A stretch of DNA of 14,985 nt, taken from NCBI GenBank assembly GCA_900547505.1, contig URGY01000019.1, positions 1 to 14,985 on the forward strand, in the 5' to 3' direction. A program made the translations under genes and the position numbers. Positions 7,776 through 14,985 of the stretch are shown piece after piece; position 1 is the stretch's first letter; every line of letters begins with the position of its first letter. Under the pieces are notes generated by a model. That model did no database searches. It saw only the letters and a program-made list of their open reading frames with translations, and was not told the origin of the DNA. Source of the DNA: an uncultured Collinsella sp. Its GTDB lineage: Bacteria; Actinomycetota; Coriobacteriia; Coriobacteriales; Coriobacteriaceae.

Positions 7776-9929
7776 ATGACCGAAGATATCCCCCTTGAAA
7801 TCACTTCGAGCGACATGGCCAATCTGCCCATATTCATCGCCGTCCTTATCGTGGCCATCGTCGTGGTGCGCGTATATTTTTCAATCAAACACAATGAAAA
7901 GCCTTCCATTGCCCGCGTCTTTTGGTGCGCGACGCTCCTCATCCCGCTCGGCATGGTAGCTGCATGGATTACGAATCAATTGCTCGTAAATGAGGACAAT
8001 TCCCTATGGGTCCTTTCTTATTCGGCGCTCGGTGCTGCCGCTGTCATACTTCTTGTCGAGCCCTTGGTTTCGGGACTAATCGACCAAACCGATCTTGCGA
8101 CGGGAACGGTTGCCTGTATTTGCCGTGACATCCTTGTCATCGCCGCTGTTTCAGTGCTCTCGTTCGTTTCACTCGAAATTGCCTGCAACGAAACGTTCTA
8201 TCGCATTCCCGCCAACTCATTTGGGTTTTCCGTCGGGTTGCTCGCGACGGTTCTGCTCTCCCTTTATTTGCTGGGACAACGTCATGGAGGCGTCATGGCC
8301 CTCGTGCCCGTCGTCTGTTGCATCCTTGGCATTGCCGAGCACTTCGTCATAACGTTTAAAGGCGAGGCCATCCTGCCAAGCGATATCTTGGCCCTTGGCA
8401 CCGCAATGGAAGTGAGCGAGGGATACGAGTTTACCTTTACCGCCGGAATCGTAACCTCTCTAGCCCTGCTGGAGATTTCCCTGGGGCTTCTTTCGCTTAT
8501 CCGACCGAGAAAGCTCCGTACACCCACCCATGTCTTCCCCGCAATCGCCGCCAACCTCTGCGCTTTTCTGCTAGTGACCGTTGTGGGGCTCTCGGGCTTT
8601 TCCAGCATCGACTTGGAGCAGGCGCTGAATTTTGGATTTGACCGTTGGCAGCCCATCACCACGTATGCGTCTCAGGGTTTTATCACTTCGTTCACCGAAA
8701 TGGTCAACGAGTTGCCCATTGAGAAGCCCGAAGACTATACGCCCGATGAGGCGCAGAGCATCGAGCAGGAGCTCGCCGCCACCTACGACAGCACGTATGG
8801 CTCGAGCGAGCAGCGCGCGGCGGCCGTTGCCCAGTTCAATGAAATCAAGCCGACGATTGTTGCCGTCATGAACGAGAGTTTTAGCGACCTTTCATGCTTT
8901 GAGCAGCTCCAGGCGGCCGGGTACACCGGCCCCGCATTCTACAACTCGCTTCCCGACACGCTTGTTCGCGGCACCATGCTCGCTTCGGTCACCGGTGGCG
9001 GAACGGCAAACTCCGAATTCGAATTTTTGACCGGAGCGACAACGGCCTTTGTCGGATTAGGCAAGATCCCCTATCAGCTGTATCAGATGAATGGCGTCAA
9101 CAGCCTGGCAAAGGACCTTAAAGAGCTTGGGTATACCGCTACCGCTATGCACCCGCAAAACCCCGTCAACTACCATCGAGATAAAATCTATCAGCAGCTG
9201 GGCTTTGGAGACTTTCTTTCAATCGGCGATTTCGAAGGTGCGCCCTGTTACCATGCCGGCGTATGCGACTACGCCACCTACGACAAGATACTCGACCTGC
9301 TTAGAACCGACGAAGCACCGCAGTTCATCTTTGACGTCACGATGCAAAATCACGGCGGCTACGACTATGGCACCGTTCCCGCCGAAGAGCTGACAAACTA
9401 TTGGGTCGAGGGAGCCAGCGAGGGCGCCAATAGCGCGCTCAACACCTATCTCACCTGCATCAACGCATCCGACCGGGACCTCGAGTACTTTATCAACGAG
9501 CTCCGCAATATCGGCAGACCGGTTGTCCTTGTCTTTTTTGGCGACCATCAGCCGAGCGCCGCAACGACTCTCAACGACGAGCTGTACCCTCAGGAAGATA
9601 CGGCAAGCCACGCTTTCCGTGTCTATCAGTCGACCTATTTCGTCTGGGCTAACTATGAAATCGCCGGCAATACCGAGCTCAACGTCTACGACACCGTCGG
9701 GGCAAACGAGATTGCAGCCATTACCCTTAATAAGATCGGCGCCCCGCTCACCGACTATCAAAAGGCCCTGCTTGCAACAAGGTCAGATGTGCCCACCATC
9801 AATGTCGCCGGCTACCTTGGTGCCGACGGGCTGCGCTACGACTTGGAATCTGAAGACAGCCCATACGCCTCGACGATTGACAAGCTGCAGCGCATGCAAT
9901 ACCTCGAGTTTGCCAGCAAAGTTCAGTAA
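7776..9929 (+). CDS. LTA synthase family membrane phosphoglycerol transferase
   Basis: This is a membrane enzyme of the alkaline-phosphatase/sulfatase fold, related to LtaS, which moves glycerol-phosphate from phosphatidylglycerol to a polymer or glycan outside the cell. The protein is 717 aa. The first 275 residues show about eight hydrophobic segments (near 17-36, 47-68, 77-98, 112-135, 148-168, 171-193, 219-242, 252-274), against five in S. aureus LtaS. The outer catalytic domain follows. Expected active-site residues are present: E367 in MNESFSDL, T410 as the phospho-accepting Thr in GGGTANSEFEFLTG, H526 in MQNHGGYD, and D590-H591 in FFGDHQP. ATG at 7776 is preceded by GAGGAA at good spacing; 25 upstream in-frame codons lack hydrophobic or family character. 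The true polymer could be LTA or another glycerol-phosphate glycan. It diverges from uvrA, and no clear terminator follows. Confidence 0.85.
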   Translation: MTEDIPLEITSSDMANLPIFIAVLIVAIVVVRVYFSIKHNEKPSIARVFWCATLLIPLGMVAAWITNQLLVNEDNSLWVLSYSALGAAAVILLVEPLVSGLIDQTDLATGTVACICRDILVIAAVSVLSFVSLEIACNETFYRIPANSFGFSVGLLATVLLSLYLLGQRHGGVMALVPVVCCILGIAEHFVITFKGEAILPSDILALGTAMEVSEGYEFTFTAGIVTSLALLEISLGLLSLIRPRKLRTPTHVFPAIAANLCAFLLVTVVGLSGFSSIDLEQALNFGFDRWQPITTYASQGFITSFTEMVNELPIEKPEDYTPDEAQSIEQELAATYDSTYGSSEQRAAAVAQFNEIKPTIVAVMNESFSDLSCFEQLQAAGYTGPAFYNSLPDTLVRGTMLASVTGGGTANSEFEFLTGATTAFVGLGKIPYQLYQMNGVNSLAKDLKELGYTATAMHPQNPVNYHRDKIYQQLGFGDFLSIGDFEGAPCYHAGVCDYATYDKILDLLRTDEAPQFIFDVTMQNHGGYDYGTVPAEELTNYWVEGASEGANSALNTYLTCINASDRDLEYFINELRNIGRPVVLVFFGDHQPSAATTLNDELYPQEDTASHAFRVYQSTYFVWANYEIAGNTELNVYDTVGANEIAAITLNKIGAPLTDYQKALLATRSDVPTINVAGYLGADGLRYDLESEDSPYASTIDKLQRMQYLEFASKVQ

Positions 9930-9989
9930 GCCCGCCCATTCGCTTGGACCCATCGTATTGCAAGCACGCTCGGCCCAAATGCATCGCAA

Positions 9990-10019
9990 ATGACTCCCGC
10001 TCGCAAACGAGGGTACAAT
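9990..10019 (+). promoter_or_regulatory. Likely mrp promoter
   Basis: -35 ATGACT (9990-9995; 4 of 6), an 18-base spacer, and -10 TACAAT (10014-10019; 5 of 6). The spacer holds a small hairpin-like repeat (CTCG 10000-10003 with CGAG 10008-10011), which could be an operator. The transcript would start near 10026. Its leader contains GGGGCC-CC-GGCCCC (10039-10052), a GC-rich symmetrical stretch upstream of the ribosome binding site. Confidence 0.55.
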
Positions 10020-10074
10020 GACGCTCGTGTCACATCACGGGGCCCCGGCCCCAACATATACAAAGGAGTCATAC

Positions 10075-10905
10075 ATGGGTTGCGAGCACGCACAGGCCGC
10101 CGGCGGACAAACGTCGCCGTCGCAATTTGAGGAGAACACGCTGTCCGAGGTCAAACGCGTCATCGCCGTGCTTTCCGGCAAGGGCGGTGTCGGCAAGTCG
10201 TTTGTCACCGGTGCCATCGCCACCGAGCTTGCCCGTCACGGCCACAAGGTCGGCGTCCTCGATGCCGACATCACCGGTCCCTCCATCCCCAAGATGTTCG
10301 GTATGAGCGGACGCCACGTCCATGCCCTTGGCAACCTCATGCTGCCCGAAATCTCCGAGCACGGCGTCAAGGTCATGAGCTCCAACCTTCTGCTCCAAAA
10401 CGAGACCGACCCCGTCCTTTGGCGCGGTCCGGTCATCGCAGGCGCCATTAGGCAGTTCTGGAGCGAGACCTCGTGGGGCCCCATCGACTACCTGCTGGTC
10501 GACATGCCTCCGGGAACAGGCGACGTCGCGCTCACCGTCTTCCAGTCGCTGCCCGTCGACGGCATCGTTATCGTCACGAGCCCGCAGGATCTGGTCTCGA
10601 TGATCGTCGCCAAGGCGGTCAACATGGCCGAGAAGATGAACGTCCCCATTCTGGGCATTGTCGAGAACATGAGCTATATTGAGTGCCCCGACTGCGGCAA
10701 GAAGATTGAGGTCTTTGGCAAGAGCAAGCTCCCCGAGGTCGCAGAGCGCTATAACCTCGACATCTTGGGCCAGCTTCCCATTAATCCGGCACTCGCCGAG
10801 GCCTGCGATAAGGGCGAGGTCGAGACCGCACTGCCCGATGGCATGTTGCCCAAGGCAGTCTCTGCCGTCGAGGCCATTACCCCGCACGAGACCGACGAGG
10901 CCTAA
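10075..10905 (+). CDS. mrp: Mrp/NBP35-family iron-sulfur carrier ATPase
   Basis: This is a cytoplasmic P-loop ATPase that holds and passes on [4Fe-4S] clusters to apo-proteins. The protein is 276 aa. The deviant Walker A motif GKGGVGKS is at 35-42 (the extra Lys, K36, marks the MinD/Mrp class). DADITGPSIPKM at 63-74 is the family switch region, and VDMPPGTGD is at 142-150. CPDC at 204-207 gives the paired Cys that hold a bridging cluster between the two subunits. There is no N-terminal MIP18 domain. The leader MGCEH holds one Cys only, unlike the four-Cys N-terminus of eukaryotic Nbp35. The start at 10075 follows AAAGGAG by about 7 nt; the frame is open 19 codons upstream, across the likely promoter. 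Codons end mostly in C or G, suggesting good expression. Its TAA abuts the next GTG. Confidence 0.94.
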   Translation: MGCEHAQAAGGQTSPSQFEENTLSEVKRVIAVLSGKGGVGKSFVTGAIATELARHGHKVGVLDADITGPSIPKMFGMSGRHVHALGNLMLPEISEHGVKVMSSNLLLQNETDPVLWRGPVIAGAIRQFWSETSWGPIDYLLVDMPPGTGDVALTVFQSLPVDGIVIVTSPQDLVSMIVAKAVNMAEKMNVPILGIVENMSYIECPDCGKKIEVFGKSKLPEVAERYNLDILGQLPINPALAEACDKGEVETALPDGMLPKAVSAVEAITPHETDEA

Positions 10906-12177
10906 GTGAACGCGAGCGCCTTCTATGACGTCCTGGTAATCGGCGGCGGGGCTTCAGGCCTCGCCGCCGCCATTACGGCCGCACGCGCTGGCAAAAGCGT
11001 CTGCATCGTTGAGCGCGATGTCGCCTGCGGCCTTAAGCTCCTTGCGACCGGCAACGGCCGCTGCAACCTCTCCAACGAATCGATTGATCCACAGCGGTAT
11101 AACCACCCCGCATTCGTTGAATCCGTTATGGGCCCCCGGCCCGAACAAGAGCTTATGGGTTTCTTCTCCTCGCTGGGCATCATGACAACCTCCGAGGAAG
11201 ACCGGCTGTACCCGCGCTCCCTTCGCGCCGAATCGGTGCGCGACGCGCTTCTCAACGTTTGCGACCGCCTTGGTATCACCTTAATCTGCGGAGCCAACGT
11301 TGCCTCGGCGCACAAAGCTTCCGAAGGCTGGGCACTCCAAATAGACCGTCCAGCGCGGGCGCTCAAGGCAAAAAAGCACGACGACCGAAAATCGGAGCTC
11401 CGCTCGCTTCGGAAAGCGCTCGCCGATGTCCCTCGCAAGAACGAGGCCCTGCAGGCACATGCCGTAATTATCGCCACGGGCGGCAACCCCACCGGTATCG
11501 CCGATACGTTTAGCCTCCCCCTCACTTCGCTGCACCCCATCCTCTGCCCCGTATCGGCAACGGTCGTTGGCGATCGGGCGGCACTCAAGACGTTGGATGG
11601 TCTGCGCGTCCGCGCCCGCTTGACGCTCACCCGTAACCATAGTGAGCTCTGGCACGAAGACGGTGAAGTCCTGTTTCGAGCCTTCGGCATCTCGGGCGTC
11701 GCTGTCTTCAACCTCTCCCGTCGTATCCAGCGCGGCGATACGATCCTGCTCGACGTTTTCCCCGACCTCTCCAAAGACGAGTTGCTCGATATACTTAACC
11801 GGCGCGTTGAACTGCTCGGCGGCTTTTCGCCCCGCGATCCCCGTTGGCTCGACGGCATGCTCGCCCCGCAACTCTCCCGCGTCGTCTGCACAGCGTTCGA
11901 GCAGTGCCATCCAGGCTCCAACGATGTCATCCACCTGGTCTCAATCCTCAAGCACTTTAAGTTACTCGTCGAGGGAACAGCCGAGGAGCGCTCGGCGCAG
12001 GTCACGCGTGGTGGTGTATCTATCGAGAGCATCTCAACACCCAGTCTACGCGCGCGCAGCGCTGTCGACGCCCCGCTTTACGTCTGCGGCGAAGCGCTCG
12101 ACATCGACGCCGATTGCGGAGGCTTTAACCTTGCATGGGCCTGGATTTCGGGCATTCGCGCTGTAAGTAACCTATAG
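10906..12177 (+). CDS. HI0933/YhiN-family FAD-dependent oxidoreductase
   Basis: This is a flavoprotein of the COG2081 group (YhiN, HI0933, BaiN and aminoacetone-oxidase-like names). The substrate is not known for most members, and I assign none here. The protein is 423 aa, the usual size. The FAD-binding Rossmann motif VIGGGASGLAAA is at 11-22. CGLKLLATGNGRCNLSN at 41-57 is the strongest family signature. LYPRSLRAESVRDAL at about 104-118 is also typical. The C-terminal block YVCGEALDIDADCGGFNLAWAW closes the FAD site. The start is GTG, immediately after the mrp TAA, with GAGG 5 nt before it, so the two genes form one transcript and are probably translationally coupled. A link to Mrp could be Fe-S or redox supply, but that is inference. 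A BaiN-like bile-acid reductase cannot be told from sequence reading alone. Confidence 0.9.
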   Translation: MNASAFYDVLVIGGGASGLAAAITAARAGKSVCIVERDVACGLKLLATGNGRCNLSNESIDPQRYNHPAFVESVMGPRPEQELMGFFSSLGIMTTSEEDRLYPRSLRAESVRDALLNVCDRLGITLICGANVASAHKASEGWALQIDRPARALKAKKHDDRKSELRSLRKALADVPRKNEALQAHAVIIATGGNPTGIADTFSLPLTSLHPILCPVSATVVGDRAALKTLDGLRVRARLTLTRNHSELWHEDGEVLFRAFGISGVAVFNLSRRIQRGDTILLDVFPDLSKDELLDILNRRVELLGGFSPRDPRWLDGMLAPQLSRVVCTAFEQCHPGSNDVIHLVSILKHFKLLVEGTAEERSAQVTRGGVSIESISTPSLRARSAVDAPLYVCGEALDIDADCGGFNLAWAWISGIRAVSNL

Positions 12178-12187
12178 CCGCGCAGTC

Positions 12188-12193
12188 TATAAT
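12188..12193 (+). promoter_or_regulatory. Perfect -10 TATAAT ahead of a terminator hairpin
   Basis: TATAAT lies 11 bp after the stop of the flavoprotein gene. No good -35 is seen at 16-18 bp (AAGTAA, 12165-12170). A start near 12200 would be only about 8 nt before the terminator hairpin at 12208. It may serve the downstream FAD gene with the hairpin as an attenuator or 5' stabiliser, or it may be chance. Confidence 0.35.
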
Positions 12194-12207
12194 CAAAAAC
12201 GCATTCG

Positions 12208-12239
12208 GGCCGTCTGGAATACCGGACGGCCTCTTTCTT
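12208..12239 (+). terminator. Intrinsic terminator after mrp-flavoprotein operon
   Basis: Stem GGCCGTCTGG (12208-12217) pairs with CCGGACGGCC (12222-12231) over 10 bp with one G-U pair and a 4-base AATA loop, followed by TCTTTCTT (12232-12239). This is a standard rho-independent terminator. It ends 18 bp before the ATG of the next gene. Confidence 0.85.
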
Positions 12240-12257
12240 GCCTCTAAGGAGACCTCG

Positions 12258-13898
12258 ATGATCGAAATCACCCAAGTCAACGCGTCGCTCGATGAAGCCG
12301 GCGATGAAAATGCCTGTCTCATTGTTGGCAAGCGAGTCGCCAAGCGCGTCCTACGTTGCAAGGACTCCGAGATCAAGTCCATCGAGCTCCACCGCAAGTC
12401 AATCGACGCTCGCAAAAAACGAGACGTCCATTTTATCCTGAGCTTTCGTGTTGAGCTGACTAGTCCCCACCTCGAGCAAGAAGCGGTCGACAGCGTTGCC
12501 GAGCGTGACCGCTCGCGCGTACGCGCGATAGAAGACGATGAGCCTTCATTCCCCTCCCCCGTCTCCGACGCACCTCAAGAACGCCCTGTCGTTGTCGGCG
12601 CCGGATGCGCCGGCCTTTTCGCTGCGCTCACGCTCGCCGAAGCAGGTCTTAAGCCCTTGCTTATCGAGCGCGGCGACCCGGCATTTCGCCGCTCGCAGGC
12701 GATCGACCTCTTTCTAAAGGAGCGCATCCTCGACCCCGAGAGCAATATTCAGTTTGGTCTGGGCGGCGCGGGGACCTTCTCGGACGGCAAGCTCAATACG
12801 GGAACAAAAAATCCCGCCCATCGCCTTATCCTCGAAACCTTCGTCGAGGCGGGTGCGCCCCGCGATATTCTGTGGGATGCCAAGCCGCACATTGGCTCCG
12901 ACATCCTTCCCACGGTTGTCACCGCTATATCCCAGCGCATCGAGCAGCTCGGAGGTGTCGTCCGTTATCGAACGAAGCTCGTCGACATTCGCATCGACGT
13001 GTCTGGCGCCATCACCGGCATTGATGTCCAATCGTCCCAAGACGCCGCTTACGAGTCAATCGAGACAAAGCACCTCATCCTCGCCTGCGGGCATTCTGCT
13101 CGCGATATTTTTGAGCTCCTTAAGGACCACAACGTGGCCCTCGCACAAAAGACCTTTGCCATGGGCGTTCGCATCGAGCATCCGCAACGCGACATCGACA
13201 GAGCCCAATATGGAGCCTCGGCGGGACATCCAGCGCTCGGGGCAGCCCCCTACAAGCTCGTCGCCCATCTTCCCAACGGCCGCAGCGTGTTCTCGTTTTG
13301 CATGTGCCCCGGCGGACAGGTTGTTGCCGCCTCTTCAGAACCGTGCCATCTGTGCGTCAACGGGGCCAGTCTCAATGCCCGCGACGGACGCAACGCAAAT
13401 GCCGCCCTGCTCGTTAACGTCACGCCTGAGGACCTTCCCAACGATGACCCGCTCGCCGGCATCGAGCTCCAGCGTGCCTGCGAGGCGGCCGCCTATCGCC
13501 TGGGCGGTTCCAACTGGAACGCACCGGCACAACTCGTCGGAGATTTCCTCGCAGGACGCGCCAGCAAGGCGCCCGGAAAGGTAAAGCCCACCTATCCGCT
13601 CGGTGTGACCTGGACGGCAATTGACGAAGCCCTACCGCAGCATATCGTCGAGTCGCTCCGCTTGGGACTTCCCCTACTCGGAAAAAAGCTACGAGGCTAC
13701 GACCGTCCCGATGCCGTTCTTACCGGCGTGGAGACTCGTTCGAGCTCACCGGTCACTGTCACCCGAGACCGAACGTGCCATGCCGTGTCGACCCCGGGCC
13801 TCTACCCTTGCGGTGAGGGAGCTGGATATGCCGGCGGCATCATGAGCGCGGCCACCGACGGCATCCGTTGTGCTGAAGCCCTGATCGCAGACCTCTAA
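12258..13898 (+). CDS. COG2509-type FAD-dependent dehydrogenase
   Basis: This belongs to a conserved family of uncharacterised FAD-dependent dehydrogenases; no substrate is known to me. The protein is 546 aa. The first 70 residues form the family's small N-terminal domain, with HRKSIDARKKRDVHF at 45-59. The FAD motif VVVGAGCAGLFAA is at 111-123, with a Cys (117) inside the glycine loop. GLGGAGTFSDGKLNTG at 167-182 and CMCPGG at 348-353 are family signatures. The C-terminal YPCGEGAGYAGGIMSAATDG closes the FAD site. A CxxC pair (C363, C366) sits where I recall Gly-rich residues in relatives; with C348 and C350 it makes four nearby Cys. ATG at 12258 has AAGGAG about 7 nt before it. A terminator separates it from the upstream flavoprotein, so it may be transcribed on its own. 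Confidence 0.9.
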   Translation: MIEITQVNASLDEAGDENACLIVGKRVAKRVLRCKDSEIKSIELHRKSIDARKKRDVHFILSFRVELTSPHLEQEAVDSVAERDRSRVRAIEDDEPSFPSPVSDAPQERPVVVGAGCAGLFAALTLAEAGLKPLLIERGDPAFRRSQAIDLFLKERILDPESNIQFGLGGAGTFSDGKLNTGTKNPAHRLILETFVEAGAPRDILWDAKPHIGSDILPTVVTAISQRIEQLGGVVRYRTKLVDIRIDVSGAITGIDVQSSQDAAYESIETKHLILACGHSARDIFELLKDHNVALAQKTFAMGVRIEHPQRDIDRAQYGASAGHPALGAAPYKLVAHLPNGRSVFSFCMCPGGQVVAASSEPCHLCVNGASLNARDGRNANAALLVNVTPEDLPNDDPLAGIELQRACEAAAYRLGGSNWNAPAQLVGDFLAGRASKAPGKVKPTYPLGVTWTAIDEALPQHIVESLRLGLPLLGKKLRGYDRPDAVLTGVETRSSSPVTVTRDRTCHAVSTPGLYPCGEGAGYAGGIMSAATDGIRCAEALIADL

Positions 13899-13925
13899 CG
13901 CACGAATTCCAGCGCGCAAAAGACA

Positions 13926-13959
13926 CAGGCCCCGAGCTCCACAGGGAACTCGGGGCCTG
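13926..13959. terminator. Bidirectional terminator between convergent genes
   Basis: CAGGCCCCGAG (13926-13936) and CTCGGGGCCTG (13949-13959) form a perfect 11-bp stem, extended by an inner TCC/GGA pairing. On the plus strand a T-rich stretch follows (CTATTTCTT). On the minus strand TGTGTCTTTT follows. It therefore serves both the FAD dehydrogenase gene and uvrB, whose stop lies 4 nt away. Confidence 0.88.
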
Positions 13960-13963
13960 GTCG

Positions 13964-14943
13964 CTATTTCTTAAACCGTGCACCCTGGCGTTTTCTGCCC
14001 GATGCGAAAGTGGAACCCTTGCGGGCCTGCGAACGTAAGCGCTCGATCGTCTCGTCCTCAGACGCACCCTCGAGCATCGCCCGAATCTGAACGACAGCAT
14101 CGCGCAGGCGCGCCGCCTCCTCAAAGTCCATAGCGGCAGAAGCGTTACGCATATCCTCTTCCATGGTTTCGACGATCCGCACAAGCTCGTCATGTGGCAG
14201 TTCTTCCAACTGCTCCGCAAGTGTCTGCTCGGGCGCCACCGTTTCCGGCACACCGCCCTCGCCCGACTCATCGGGCGTATAGAATGCGCCATGGCCAAGA
14301 GAGTCGCCCTTCGAGCGTCCCTTGGAGCCCACAGTTTTTTCGGCCTCGGCAATAAAACTTGAGATGTCGTTGATGGCCTTGCGCACCGTCTTGGGCACAA
14401 TGCCATGTTCTTCGTTATATGCCATCTGAATCTCGCGACGGCGCTGCGTCTCCTCGATGGCCTCTTTCATCGAATCGGTCACAACGTCTGCATACATGAT
14501 GACTTCGCCATCGGCGTTACGGGCCGCACGGCCAATCGTCTGAATCAACGAACGGCGGTTGCGCAAGAAGCCTTCCTTATCGGCATCGAGAATTGCCACC
14601 AGTGAGACCTCAGGGAGATCCAAGCCCTCGCGAAGCAGGTTGATGCCAACGAGAACATCGATCTTGCCCTCGCGCAGCGTTCGCAGGATCTCGACGCGGT
14701 CCATTGTCGCCGTATCAGAGTGCATGTAATTGACCTTAATGCCCGCGTCGAGCAGATGGTCGGTCAGGTCCTCGGCCATGCGCTTGGTCAACGTGGTCAC
14801 CAGCACGCGCTCCTTGCGGGCAACGCGCTCGCGAATCTCGTCCTCAAGATCGTCAATCTGGCCGCGAACTGGACGCACGTCAATCTTGGGGTCGAGAAGG
14901 CCGGTCGGACGAATAATCTGCTCCACGTCGTTTTGGCTCACCC
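13964..14943 (-). CDS. uvrB: Excinuclease ABC subunit B, C-terminal half (cut at contig end)
   Basis: UvrB is the helicase-like subunit that verifies damage and recruits UvrC. About 326 residues remain. The N-terminal half with Walker A and the beta-hairpin is lost where the adapter begins, so the GTG at 14941-14939 is an internal Val and not a start. Visible from the left of the fragment are [13 protein letters not shown] (6-18), helicase motif V in [17 protein letters not shown] (96-112), [18 protein letters not shown] with motif VI (125-142), and MAYNEEHGI (173-181). A variable polar linker of about 50 residues follows, then the UVR domain that meets UvrC (about 250-292, core [10 protein letters not shown]). 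The tail is strongly basic ([10 protein letters not shown]). The stop is TAG at 13966-13964. Its promoter, and any SOS box, lie beyond the window. Confidence 0.97.
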
Positions 14944-14985
14944 CTGTCTCTTATACACATCTGACGCTGCCGACGAATAGCCTTG
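14944..14985 (+). other. Illumina Nextera i5-side adapter (artefact)
   Basis: Not biological. The mosaic end in reverse, CTGTCTCTTATACACATCT, is at 14944-14962, the read-1 arm GACGCTGCCGACGA is at 14963-14976, an 8-base i5 index in reverse (ATAGCCTT, forward AAGGCTAT, which I recall as S520) is at 14977-14984, and the first base of the P5 arm is 14985. Genomic sequence ends at 14943. Confidence 0.98.

Noticed and set aside
10039..10052. GGGGCC-CC-GGCCCC as an mrp riboswitch or terminator
   Set aside because: The 2-base loop is too tight, there is no U-tract, and no riboswitch fold is recognisable.
10069..10887. 272-aa open frame opposite mrp
   Set aside because: It mirrors almost the whole mrp gene. 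Strong codon bias in mrp removes stops from this frame, and no protein family is visible.
14939..14941. GTG as a start of a short uvrB
   Set aside because: The frame continues open to the adapter and the next residues are the middle of UvrB, so this is an internal Val.
51..14943. tRNA, rRNA, CRISPR array, insertion sequence, phage or toxin-antitoxin genes
   Set aside because: I looked for repeated spacers, transposase or integrase motifs, and tRNA-like sequence in the intergenic gaps and found none. A tRNA/ncRNA covariance search would be needed to exclude small RNAs.

Overview
This looks like a chromosomal contig from a GC-rich Gram-positive actinobacterium. Its gene content and protein style fit the Coriobacteriia, and a gut Collinsella-like organism is my best guess. 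That placement rests on general resemblance (GC-rich codon use, strong ribosome binding sites, a B. subtilis-type SOS box, an LTA-synthase-like enzyme, anaerobe-style flavoproteins). I had no marker gene or database match. Bases 1-50 and 14944-14985 are Illumina Nextera adapters, so both ends are library or assembly artefacts and the true DNA is about 51-14943.

Layout, left to right. Bases 51-72 hold only the first codons of an unidentified leftward gene. Bases 73-436 are non-coding and carry a dense group of inverted repeats and candidate promoters, possibly an invertible promoter. Then comes a leftward operon, in transcription order ybaK/ebsC (Cys-tRNA deacylase), murJ (lipid II flippase) and uvrC, with 3-bp and 0-bp junctions. 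Upstream of it, also leftward, is uvrA, which ends at a hairpin and is preceded by a near-consensus LexA/SOS box. Divergent from uvrA, rightward, are an LTA-synthase-family membrane enzyme, then mrp (Fe-S carrier P-loop ATPase) directly abutting an HI0933/YhiN-type flavoprotein. After an intrinsic terminator comes a COG2509-type FAD-dependent dehydrogenase. A bidirectional terminator separates this from the C-terminal half of leftward uvrB, which is cut by the right adapter.

The theme is mostly housekeeping. All three UvrABC excinuclease subunits lie within 15 kb (uvrB and uvrC incomplete or in different transcripts), mixed with cell-envelope genes (murJ, LTA synthase) and redox/Fe-S genes (mrp and two flavoproteins). 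There is no sign of a mobile element, CRISPR array, RNA gene or defence system. The points most worth a second look are the nested inverted repeats at 191-273, the altered cysteine cluster of UvrC, an extra CxxC in the COG2509 protein, the SOS box at uvrA, and a perfect TATAAT placed just before a terminator at 12188-12239.
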